NCBI GenBank assembly: GCA_933822405.4
Contig: CAKOGP040002424.1
Coordinates: 248,395-312,394 of the forward strand
DNA length: 64,000 nucleotides
Direction: 5' to 3'
From: Cylindrotheca closterium
Lineage: Eukaryota; Bacillariophyta; Bacillariophyceae; Bacillariales; Bacillariaceae
Positions 17,907 through 26,745 of the stretch are shown piece after piece. Under the pieces are notes generated by a model that was not told where the DNA came from, made no database searches, and saw only the letters and a list, made by a program, of their open reading frames with translations. Within the stretch, counting starts at the first letter, position 1; each line of letters begins with the position of its first letter. Position numbers and translations under genes: made by a program.

Positions 17907-20409
17907 TTAAAGGTAGGCTTGAGTCATGTCGTTTAGGATTCCACAGGTGTTTTCACCCATAGCAACATACGCATAGCCATTCATGCCCCAGCTATTACCC
18001 CATTGATTTCGTACAATCCAATATCCTTCTCGAGCAGAGTCATCTTGGCTGCCACTCCCGCTGTTGCCATTGTTTTCTCCATCATTATTGTTAGAGCTGT
18101 CGGTATACGCGTAGCCAACAACTTGAACGCAGTGATTCATGTCCAAAAACTGAGTACCGCAACCGAGATCGGATGTGATGATTCCCCCAGAATAGTCTTG
18201 CCAAAGGGAAGCTTCCAAACAGACTACAGCGGGGCCATAACTTGCCAGATTTCTGACTGCGGTACTTTCGTCTTGGTCGTCACAGTCACACCCAGAACCA
18301 TCCGAGTAGCAAATACAACGATCGGTTGCATATCCAAAGCCCTTAATGTTTCCATAGCGACCTTGGCTAGAGTAATCACCATAGTTGTTATTCTCACCAC
18401 CACCGTCGTAATATTCATCTCCGCTACTTTTGTCATTGTTACCCTCGTCAGCTGCTGGACACACTTCCGACCGCTTGGAAGTGACAGAATCTTCGGTCCA
18501 GTAACTGGATGTCCCGCTCAGGCCATACGTCATTTCCAAAAGAGTGTAACTATCATATGCAAAGTTATTGGAAAGCGGAAGTCCGCCATGGTCCATGACG
18601 TACTGGTAAGCATTTTGTGGCCAGCCGCCATCACACATGCTACAACTTGTTTCACATGTGATGACTTCGGCTTCTGAGAGGTCGTAGAGATTTCCTGTAC
18701 CGATGAAGTGTGCCGATTCGACCGTCTCAACGGCAGTGATAGCCCAACATGCTCCACATTCACCTAAAAGACGACAGCATACGTGAGATTCCAAAAGCCT
18801 CCTGCAACATCAGTTCATGTCAAAGTTAAAAACAGTACTCACCTTGATACCGCACATCCGATACTGCTCCAGAATCTCTCCAATCGACAGCGTTCGGGTA
18901 AGTATCCGCATCGTATTTTGGTTCCATGGTTCCAATCAGACCAAATTGCATTCCACTCGAACTGTACAACCATCGCAAGACACAAGATACATCATACCAT
19001 TTGCAATTCATCTTGGATTTCATGACTGGTTCTTGTTGCTGAAGCATTCGTCGTTTCACTGTTTCGTGGATCTTGGCTTTTTGAACCTTTGGATCTAGCG
19101 CCTTGCCAGTCTGTTGCTTTCCGAGTCGACGAAAGCCCATACCAAGACTAGCGGTATGCATTTCATCGGTTCTTGGCCCCTTGTATCCAGTCAAAAACTT
19201 GCCAACAAATTCTTCAGGTGACAAGTCCATCAAGTGGTTAGAGCCAAAGACTTCTTGTTTTGTCATTTTGCAACGGCCATGCCTTCGATTTTTATCTTTT
19301 GTTCGTTTATGATTCTGTGACCAAATTGCAAATCTATGTTCCTTTTCTTTATGGGAATGATAATTCTTCTTGTGTTCCGACATCCAGTTTTCAAACTCCA
19401 TTCGAAGTTTGTGTAGAGACATGTGCTCATAATGCTGTTGATGATGATGTTGCTGATGTTGTTGATTATGTCCTAATTGTGATAATCCCAACTTTCGCCT
19501 CGGTGGATAGTTTTCATTTCCCTGTTGTTGTGCTGCCAATTGAGAAATGTTCTCCATTGGGACCAACAAAACTTGTTCTGATACTGGATAGTAGTAAGCA
19601 TTCTGACCTCCGGCCACATTATTTTGATATTGATATTGACCCATGTTTTGGTTGGATGCTTGTGCAGCATCATTCTTCTTTTGCACACTTTCATTCTCGA
19701 TTTCATTGCTGCCAAAGGAATGCATCAAGGCTCCCGTTGTTACGAGCAATGCACCAAAGCATACGACGATCCACACCTTTGCATACGATAGTATTTGTTT
19801 GCCTTGTGACATTGCCATTGAATGTCTTCCAGAAGGACCATAGCTAGATGCTCCATAACCACCAGGGTTACCATGAAGCCCATTTTCCATTTCAAAGGCT
19901 TGTCTCCGTTTTACATAACTATCATATGCGGTGGTATTATTGTTTCCTCTAGGCGTTGCTCTTGTTCTATTGTTGAAAGTGCTAGTTGGCGAGTTCCGTC
20001 TATGCGTCAATAACAATCCAGAGCTCGTTCGAATGGGTTCGTTGTTGTCTAATGACATTTCAAATGGTACGGGTCTTGGGGGTTCTTCTTCTATTTCCAA
20101 ATAACCAGCCCCACCTGGAACAGTTGACTTTTTAATTTCTTTCTCCCCCATCATGGACGATAATTCAAAGGCAGTCGCGTCAAACAAGGCTTCGTCCGAT
20201 GCAGGTTGTTGTCGCGGTCGGTAAGGATCAAAGGATTCTAGTTCGTTTGTGGGAGAAAGCGAGCTTGATATTTGGAACTGTTGCTGCTGCTGCAGCTGCT
20301 GTTGTTGTCCGGAAGTGGAATTAATGTCCACCGAACTCACGTCGTCGTCGGAATCGTAATCGGGTTGCCGACGAGCCCGCTGTGCGGCTTCCATTTGTCG
20401 TTCGGCCAT
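17907..20409 (-). CDS. Membrane-anchored papain-like (C1A) cysteine protease
   Basis: Exons 20409-18843 and 18763-17907 (79-nt intron, GTGAGT...TTTTAG) give 807 residues. An in-frame ATG at 20601 would add 64, but the DNA between is AT-rich with a TATA-like stretch, so 20409 is preferred. Residues 1-205 are polar with a glutamine run. A single hydrophobic helix follows (about 208-230, WIVVCFGALLVTTGALM), then an I29-like propeptide (about 337-410, FENWMSEHKKNYHSH), then the peptidase. Catalytic Cys528 lies in GECGACWA, His in MNHCVQVVGY, and Asn in RNQWGNSWG. It resembles a type II membrane protein with its protease on the luminal or extracellular side. It is much longer than standard cathepsins (about 330-360). 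Confidence 0.88.
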
Positions 20410-20903
20410 GATTTTCTTTTGGAAGGCAGCAGCGATGGAGAACACGGCACCGAGAGTTGGTTGTCTGTTTTGTTTTCCCTCTTTTCTCTTCTCGTTGACT
20501 GAGAAACGTCTTGTGGGATGGCCGGCGTGATGAGCGAGCTTGCGTGTAAGTATTTCGTGATATAAATTAATGAGGAATGTGTATGCTATAAAATTGGCCA
20601 TGTTAGGAGGAGTACTAAAAATAGAGTATTAGTGGCGTCATGGCTAGCAAGTCAGTTTCAATTATCGCAACAGTTGCTTCCTCTGGTGCCCCCCAAATAC
20701 TTGGTGGCTACAAGTTGATCCTTTTCGAAAAGGGATCAAGGAAGCATGTGTCGGCTGGCTTTTGTGTCGGTTTGCCCAATGCCAATGTCGATTGGCGCAC
20801 TAGCTAGACATGGTCACAACAAGGGACCAGATTGGTGGGTTTTTCACCGCTTTCAGGGAACAGTTCAGCATCTTTCGGTCATATCCTTAGTGCACTCATT
20901 TCC
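20410..20903. other. Intergenic, upstream of the protease and downstream of the methyltransferase gene
   Basis: Part of this stretch may be an N-terminal extension of the protease (frame open to 20601). It is AT-rich around 20540-20600 with a TATA-like TTTATAT on the minus strand, which would fit a promoter. A short inverted repeat is visible around 20718-20732 (GATCCTTTTCGAAAAGGATC-like). Nothing else was recognised. Confidence 0.4.
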
Positions 20904-22703
20904 TCACGACTTGGATTGAATTCTTCGCTTCTTGCTACTATGCTTTCTTCGGTTATCTCTCTTCTTTGTCATGCCTCGAATCTTTTCAAGGTTCCTAGTA
21001 GACGATTTGCTCTCCGTTTCATCAAAGACAGCATCGCTACGTTCCACTCGTAACATCCAGGCTAAGAGTCCTCCAATATTGACTGGGGCTACCATAGTAC
21101 AAGGTTGTTTCCAATACTGAGGACACCGTTCCAATGCTCGCAACACGGCATCCGGCGAACCACACAAGAGTACCATGCGACCAGTCTTGGGGACCAAAAC
21201 CCGGGCACATTGCACCATGACCAATGGTAGCAATTGTTCTACCGCACTTGCTGAAAGGCACATTTTGCCAAACGGCAAGTCCGAAACAACAGCATCCACA
21301 ATCCCAGATCGAAGTGGCAACAAGGCAGCATCCCAGGCAACGGACAATCGACTAAAGTTCTTGTTCTTGTTGTCGTCCGCCTCGACATCCTGTTGTCGCG
21401 CAATATTCTCCAATGCAAAGGCAGCCGAGCAAATGGATTCATGATTGACAACGATATCACCACCAATACCAATAGCTCGATGCTGATGCTGTTGTTTGTT
21501 CCAATAGTAGTGTTCGGCTTCCACCGGAATGGTGCCAATTCCAGCACAAGGATCCAACACCATTTCGTATGGTTTCAATTCGGCCAATTCCAGCATGAGA
21601 TGCGCCGTGGTGGGACGTAAACGTACCACTCCCGACAAGACATCTCCACCAATGTAGGGTGGAGTCACATCGGGAGGCACTCCCCCAATAGCAAAGGATT
21701 TGGACCCATGAGAGGAATATGGTTGCAAGGAAATTCCCAACGAAAAGGCTCCATTAGCCATTACCACCACCAGCACTTCGACATCAAAATTTGTCAAGTC
21801 TACCTTCCAATCATCGTAATAGGGAATGAGGGTATCACCGTAGTCTTCCATGAGCGATTGTAGGAATTCTGTTCTTGTATAGGGAAGATCCGCATTTTCT
21901 CGAACATTGGACATTCGAAATCGAAGCTTGTTGGTTTCGATTCGTTCCATCAACTCGTTGTACGCTTGTTGCGGCATTCGTGATTTCCATATTCTCTTGA
22001 CATGTTCCTTCCATAGATTCAAGGCTCGATCAAAGTTGCGTCGATACGACGACTTATCAGTTGATGATGATGATTCTTCATTGCTTGGTGGTTTCGTCGA
22101 CCAATCTCCAATTCTGGATACCATTTCGGACTTGGAGAGTACTGGCTCTTGTCGTTCAAATATTTTACCATGAACAATTGTTGAGAGTAAGGGCCCAATG
22201 CATCGAGATGTCATGAGTTGCCGCCGCCGCGTTTGCACCATCATCCACATACTTCCAGAGACTTGACCAGGGCAAGTCCATGAGGATTTGCCATTCGATG
22301 TGTATCCAAGAGAGACATGAAATTTGCTGTGCAAGGGAATGGTACCTACAGGACGATGAAACCAATCCATAGATGCCCTATTTGCCTTGACCTTTTGAAT
22401 GTTGTTGGTGTTCTTTTCTTGAAGTTTGTCCAGCGTTTGGGTCAAAATACCATCGCCCTCTTCTTCTCCAAGATACTCGATTCTGGTGTCTGGGTTCATA
22501 TTTTTCAAGAGAGAGGACGCTATGGACTGATGTAAGCCTCTTGGGATCATTGCAAGGTATTTGTAGCAATCATCCACCGTGATATGTTCTTGTTCAACTT
22601 CCATTGTCATATGTTTTGCAGGAGGTTTGCCAATGTTGAGACAGACATTCAATTTTTCAAAAGTTGAAAGTGGGTGGATGGAATGTGTGATGGTCAAACT
22701 CAT
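20904..22703 (-). CDS. THUMP-type tRNA (guanine-N2)-methyltransferase homologue (THUMPD2/3, Trm14 group)
   Basis: Single exon, 599 residues from the ATG at 22703. The C-terminal half is a Rossmann methyltransferase of the RNA-modifying class. RLRPTTAHLMLELA leads into SAM motif I (DPCAGIGTIPVEAE, about residue 384), and motif IV reads SDLPFG, the variant of the N/D-P-P-Y motif typical of THUMPD2/3 and bacterial RlmL-like enzymes. The N-terminal half has the length of a THUMP RNA-binding region, but is divergent and contains a Ser-rich linker. Expected role: N2-methylguanosine formation in tRNA (or snRNA for THUMPD2). Which substrate cannot be told. It starts 163 nt from the GALE start on the other strand. 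Confidence 0.83.
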   Translation of the reverse strand: MSLTITHSIHPLSTFEKLNVCLNIGKPPAKHMTMEVEQEHITVDDCYKYLAMIPRGLHQSIASSLLKNMNPDTRIEYLGEEEGDGILTQTLDKLQEKNTNNIQKVKANRASMDWFHRPVGTIPLHSKFHVSLGYTSNGKSSWTCPGQVSGSMWMMVQTRRRQLMTSRCIGPLLSTIVHGKIFERQEPVLSKSEMVSRIGDWSTKPPSNEESSSSTDKSSYRRNFDRALNLWKEHVKRIWKSRMPQQAYNELMERIETNKLRFRMSNVRENADLPYTRTEFLQSLMEDYGDTLIPYYDDWKVDLTNFDVEVLVVVMANGAFSLGISLQPYSSHGSKSFAIGGVPPDVTPPYIGGDVLSGVVRLRPTTAHLMLELAELKPYEMVLDPCAGIGTIPVEAEHYYWNKQQHQHRAIGIGGDIVVNHESICSAAFALENIARQQDVEADDNKNKNFSRLSVAWDAALLPLRSGIVDAVVSDLPFGKMCLSASAVEQLLPLVMVQCARVLVPKTGRMVLLCGSPDAVLRALERCPQYWKQPCTMVAPVNIGGLLAWMLRVERSDAVFDETESKSSTRNLEKIRGMTKKRDNRRKHSSKKRRIQSKS

Positions 22704-22866
22704 GTCGCAGTATGACGTCACCTGTGTCGCTTTGAAAATTCAAATCCGATTGTCCGCGTGAGCACAACCTGAACTTTGAAACTGCAATATCAATCTTGGT
22801 TGATGAGATTACGGTAGAGACGCTTTTGAATCACCAATCTTCATTCACACACATTCACAAACAGAA
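22704..22866. promoter_or_regulatory. Compact divergent promoter, methyltransferase / GALE
   Basis: Only 163 nt separate the two opposite start codons, so both promoters and 5' UTRs must overlap here. A TGACGTCA palindrome lies at its edge (22713-22720), matching the bZIP/CRE-like element reported in CO2- and light-responsive diatom promoters. Whether it functions here is inference. Confidence 0.45.
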
Positions 22867-23937
22867 ATGAGCGTTCCTACCATTCTCGTTACCGGCGGCT
22901 GCGGCTACATTGGCAGCCACACTATTATCACTCTTCTGGAGAAAGGCTACAACGTTGTAGTGGTGGACAACTTGGTGAATTCCAGCAAGGTCTCGATCGA
23001 TCGTGTGGCAGAAATTGTCAACTTGAACAAGGAGGAACGAACCAAGCGACTGGTTGTTCATGAAGTGGATGTTTGCGACAAGGAAGGTCTACGAAAGGTC
23101 TTTGAAAGCTCTCCTACATTCCAAGCCTGCATTCACTTTGCGGGATTGAAGGCCGTCGGAGAATCCACCCAGATTCCTCTGAAATATTATCACAACAACC
23201 TTACTGGAACCTTCATTTTGTTGGAGCTCATGGATGAATTCAATTGCCACTCAATTGTTTTCTCCTCGTCTGCAACTGTCTACGGAGCTGCGGACAAGAT
23301 GCCAATCACCGAGGACACTCCTGTGGGGGCTGGAATTACCAATGCGTACGGGCGAACCAAGTACATGATTGAAGAGATCCTCAGGGACTTTTACAAATCG
23401 AAAACTCTCGGAGGAGCCGAAACTGACTGGTCTGTGGTTGTCTTGCGCTATTTCAACCCTGTTGGAAACCATTCTTCTGGAAAAATTGGAGAAGATCCCA
23501 CTGGTATTCCAAATAACTTGATGCCATATGTTGCCCAAGTGGCCATTGGAAGAAGAGAATTTTTGACTGTCTTTGGAAGTGATTACTCAACCCATGATGG
23601 AACTGGAGTTCGAGATTACATCCATGTGGTAGACCTGGCAGAAGGTCACTTGTCGGCTATCCAATACACTGACAAGAAGAAATCTGGAATTTTTACATTC
23701 AACCTCGGAACTGGAAATGGATACAGTGTCTTGGACATGGTCAAGGCCATGGGCAAGGCATGTGGCCATGAAATTAAATACAAATTGGGTGATCGTAGAC
23801 CCGGTGATATCGCGACTTGTTATGCGGATGCAAGTCTCGCCAAGGCGGAAATTGGATGGGAAGCCAAATTGACATTGGAAGATATGTGCAGAGATTTGTG
23901 GAGTTGGCAATCGCAAAATCCTAACGGTTTCAAATAA
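22867..23937 (+). CDS. GALE: UDP-glucose 4-epimerase
   Basis: Intronless, 356 residues, full family length. The NAD-binding glycine motif TGGCGYIGSH is at 9-18, the catalytic Ser region SSSATVYG at 133-140, and the YxxxK pair Tyr161-Lys165 in AYGRTK. RYFNPVG and the substrate region with ATCYADASLAKAEIGW also match extended short-chain dehydrogenases of the GALE type. The enzyme interconverts UDP-glucose and UDP-galactose, feeding galactolipid (thylakoid) and glycan synthesis. No plastid or secretory signal is visible, so it is probably cytosolic. It converges with the ataxin-10 gene, 60 nt between stops. Confidence 0.96.
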   Translation: MSVPTILVTGGCGYIGSHTIITLLEKGYNVVVVDNLVNSSKVSIDRVAEIVNLNKEERTKRLVVHEVDVCDKEGLRKVFESSPTFQACIHFAGLKAVGESTQIPLKYYHNNLTGTFILLELMDEFNCHSIVFSSSATVYGAADKMPITEDTPVGAGITNAYGRTKYMIEEILRDFYKSKTLGGAETDWSVVVLRYFNPVGNHSSGKIGEDPTGIPNNLMPYVAQVAIGRREFLTVFGSDYSTHDGTGVRDYIHVVDLAEGHLSAIQYTDKKKSGIFTFNLGTGNGYSVLDMVKAMGKACGHEIKYKLGDRRPGDIATCYADASLAKAEIGWEAKLTLEDMCRDLWSWQSQNPNGFK

Positions 23938-23997
23938 TTTTAAAAATGTTGCTGCTGGATAGTCCTCGGTCCTCGGCCTGTTGTTGCAGTCCGATTT

Positions 23998-25662
23998 TTA
24001 GTTTTCCTCCTTGAGCGTAGACAGCGAAACCTTCCCCTTGGAATCTAACTGCACCTTGAGTCCAGCTTCGCTCAATGCTGCGGTTTGAATCGGACCGTTT
24101 GCGTCGAGCTGGGCCACAATCTCCTGATTTGAAGGGTTGTCTTCCAGAACATTGCGAATAGCAATGACGCTCCATTCTCGGAGTGTGAAGCATGCTGTAG
24201 CAAAGGTTGTGCACGACAGAAGAACGTGAAGGGCATTCCGTTGTTCTGGATTGTTATTGTTAGTATCCTCGTCCCCAGTGTGGGATGTGGAGGCCATTGG
24301 AAGTAGAATAGATCTCATCAAATCTTGATTCTGTTTGCAACGAAAGCATAGGTTTCCAACAACACGAACAAGCAGAGTGATTTGATCTTGCTCTTCTGGC
24401 GACATTTTCATTTCCCGTGCTTTGACGCCCTCGTTGCGCTTGGCAAGCACATCGACAATATTCGCCAATAGTGTGGCGCATTGCGGAAGAAACTCGGTTG
24501 TCGTACCAAGATGATTGCGAACCTTACTGCATCCGACGCTATCAATGGCCAGGAAGGTAGACGATATCTCCAATATTGAAATGACGGCAGACTGCAAAAG
24601 TAGCATCTCGTCACCTCCTGAGCCAGTTTTGCTGAGATTTTTTAACTTGCAAAAGAGATTTGCAAGGAATTCAAACGACTCTAGTCCGACCTGATCGAGC
24701 ATCTCTTCGACATCCCTTTCATCCTCCAGTTGCTTCACCATACAGTGCAGCAAAACATTCTGTTCTGGTAGGACACACTTCATGTCTGACAACGGGCAAC
24801 GGGATATTCCAATGTACATTCTTCCAATCATTCCAAGTCGTATCAGTTTTGTCAGAAGTAAATTTATCCATTCAGTAGCCTGGTCCCACTCTCCGTAGTC
24901 TTCTGATTCTATTGATCGTTTGGCGGGAATGAAATTCCGAAGCATCGAGCTTATCAATATGGGATCAGAGGCAACATCCTCAATGAACGACTGGCGATGG
25001 TCGATCTTGCTTTCCAGCGCACATACACAGTTATGAAGTGCTGCAGTAACAGCAGCTGCCGCTCCTCGATTATCAGACTTGATGGAAAAGATAAAGCAGT
25101 CTACCCAGTTGGGGGGCACTACTACTGTGGTGTCTGAACTGCTCTCTTCGTTGCTCTTGTCGTCTGAACCGGAGAAATTGGATGCAAAAATTCTGGCAAC
25201 CATCTTGTCTTCGGGTGGTGCAACGCTAAGTGCTGATGTCAGTGATTCGGCCGTTGCCTCGTTGCAGGTGACAAGATTACTCATAAGCTGTGCTGACAAT
25301 AGCCGGCACTTCGAGTCCGCTTTATTCATGCAAAGGACTCGAGTGAGCGCAGAGTGTGTATCACAATTCAAAACGGCATGGTTCTGAAAATCGACTCGTG
25401 CTTCTTCATCTTGAAAGGACACACAACAAAGACCATATCGTAATGCTGTTCTTGTTGTGAGAATCAGTTCCTTGACCTCCTCTTTTTCCCTTTGTCGATT
25501 TGCCAACGTTTCAGTTTGATATCTCGATATTTGCTGGGATAGATCGGAAAAAAGCTTCTTGAGGTTTTGAACCATTTGCTCCCAATCAGATGCACGATGA
25601 GCAGGTTCCACGCATCTAATTTCTTGCGCGTCCTGCAAAGCCTCTTTCCACATGGCCATCAT
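23998..25662 (-). CDS. ATXN10: Ataxin-10 domain protein
   Basis: Single exon, 554 residues from the ATG at 25662 (the frame extends upstream only through a TTG). The C-terminal hundred residues carry the ataxin-10 signature: LVRVVGNLCFRCKQNQDLMR, then a short acidic insert (DEDTNNNNPEQRN), then LREWSVIAIRNVLEDNPSNQ. The rest is helical and armadillo/HEAT-like. In animals ataxin-10 acts as an armadillo scaffold in cytokinesis, ciliary and neuronal signalling; in yeast the counterpart is Ctr86. The role in algae is untested. The N-terminal third (KKLFSDLSQQISRYQTETLA) may be a coiled coil. Confidence 0.82.
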   Translation of the reverse strand: MMAMWKEALQDAQEIRCVEPAHRASDWEQMVQNLKKLFSDLSQQISRYQTETLANRQREKEEVKELILTTRTALRYGLCCVSFQDEEARVDFQNHAVLNCDTHSALTRVLCMNKADSKCRLLSAQLMSNLVTCNEATAESLTSALSVAPPEDKMVARIFASNFSGSDDKSNEESSSDTTVVVPPNWVDCFIFSIKSDNRGAAAAVTAALHNCVCALESKIDHRQSFIEDVASDPILISSMLRNFIPAKRSIESEDYGEWDQATEWINLLLTKLIRLGMIGRMYIGISRCPLSDMKCVLPEQNVLLHCMVKQLEDERDVEEMLDQVGLESFEFLANLFCKLKNLSKTGSGGDEMLLLQSAVISILEISSTFLAIDSVGCSKVRNHLGTTTEFLPQCATLLANIVDVLAKRNEGVKAREMKMSPEEQDQITLLVRVVGNLCFRCKQNQDLMRSILLPMASTSHTGDEDTNNNNPEQRNALHVLLSCTTFATACFTLREWSVIAIRNVLEDNPSNQEIVAQLDANGPIQTAALSEAGLKVQLDSKGKVSLSTLKEEN

Positions 25663-26039
25663 TTTGTTTTGTGGTGGGAAAGTTGGAAATCGAAAAAACT
25701 TGTCTGTGGTCAGTCGTTCGTCCGTATCGGTAGTTTTGGGGGTAGGAATGAACAAAACCCAAAATAAAGTGTGAGATGACAACCCTGATTTTCAGAATGA
25801 TTGTTTAGAGTTGTAATAGTATCGTAGAGTTATTATATTAAAATGGAGTTAGTGTAGAGTGTACAATACTGCAAGCAACAACTGCAACGCATCGCAAGGA
25901 ACTTTCATTGTTGTAAAGAAAGCAACTATAGCCAGCTTTTCTGTCAATCTGAAAAGATTCAAAGTCCCATTTAAAAATGTAAATCGATCCATGTGTTATC
26001 AATCTATGCTTGCAAATGCCAGCCAATAATTTCAGTCAT
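25663..26039. other. Intergenic, no gene seen
   Basis: About 377 bases between the ataxin-10 start and the stop of the small plastid gene. It is AT-rich around 25800-25850 and holds only short frames. It should contain the ataxin-10 promoter and the 3' UTR of the small gene. Confidence 0.5.
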
Positions 26040-26425
26040 TTACTTGGCGCTGTAAAGAGCGATCAAACCAAGGAGGAAAGGTAGGGAGATTCCGGCCAAT
26101 CCCATCAAGGCAATTGGGAGCTTTTCCTCGTCGGACATTTTGTCAGTGTTTCTATTTTTTCCGGAAAAGAAAAGCCAATCATGTTAGCTGTCGGGTTTAT
26201 TTTGAGCAACAGCAATTAGAGCATCCAGGCTTACGTTTGGAAAAAGTCCTCGGGTTCAGAGTCACGGGTAAGAGCATCTCTTTCCTTCTCTTCGAAGACT
26301 GCCATGTTCAAAAAGACATTGTTGGTTCTTGTCGTCGTTTGGACAGTGTTTGCAACTGGGGCAAAGCCGGTAACAGCAAGAAGGGCGGTGGCAAGGATGG
26401 TAGAGAGAAGAAAGAAAGATTTCAT
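26040..26425 (-). CDS. Small plastid-targeted single-helix membrane protein
   Basis: Two exons, 26425-26235 and 26151-26040, joined across an 83-nt intron (GTAAGC...AATAG), give 100 residues; the split exon 2 is easily missed. Residues 1-20 are a signal peptide (FFLLSTILATALLAVTG) followed by FAP, the diatom plastid cleavage context. The mature part has an acidic segment (EEKERDALTRDSEPEDFF) and one C-terminal transmembrane helix (IALMGLAGISLPFLLGLIAL) ending in YSAK. Size and topology suit a small nuclear-encoded thylakoid subunit of a photosystem or related complex, but no named subunit could be matched by eye. Confidence 0.78.
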
Positions 26426-26745
26426 GGTGTCTTGTTCGTTTTTCAGAAGGTATGATGAAAAGGGTATTTTATGACACGAATTGGTCATGAAGTGGTCGAC
26501 CATGTGTGTCATGATTGATTCTGATGTTGAGAATAACACGTCATTTCGTTTTTGGTCGGCTTAATCAAATCAATCAGATTTTTGAAACTATAGTAGTACT
26601 GCCATTGGCTTATGGATGAGATTGTTCCACTAGGTGGTACGAGCAATGATACGAGTACTCCTCTAGCGCGAATGTTCCATTAAATTGAAGATTGTTTGAA
26701 TCCTACTTTATTATGCGCCTCTCATATATTATATCAGTGATAGCA
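26426..26745. other. Intergenic, no gene seen
   Basis: About 320 bases between the start of the small plastid gene and the stop of the amidoligase gene. It should contain the plastid-gene promoter. AT-rich, with no frame worth reporting. Confidence 0.5.

Noticed and set aside
18003..18677. 224-codon plus-strand frame opposite the protease
   Set aside because: Antisense shadow of a clear papain-like domain; composition reflects the reverse of Gly/Asn codons.
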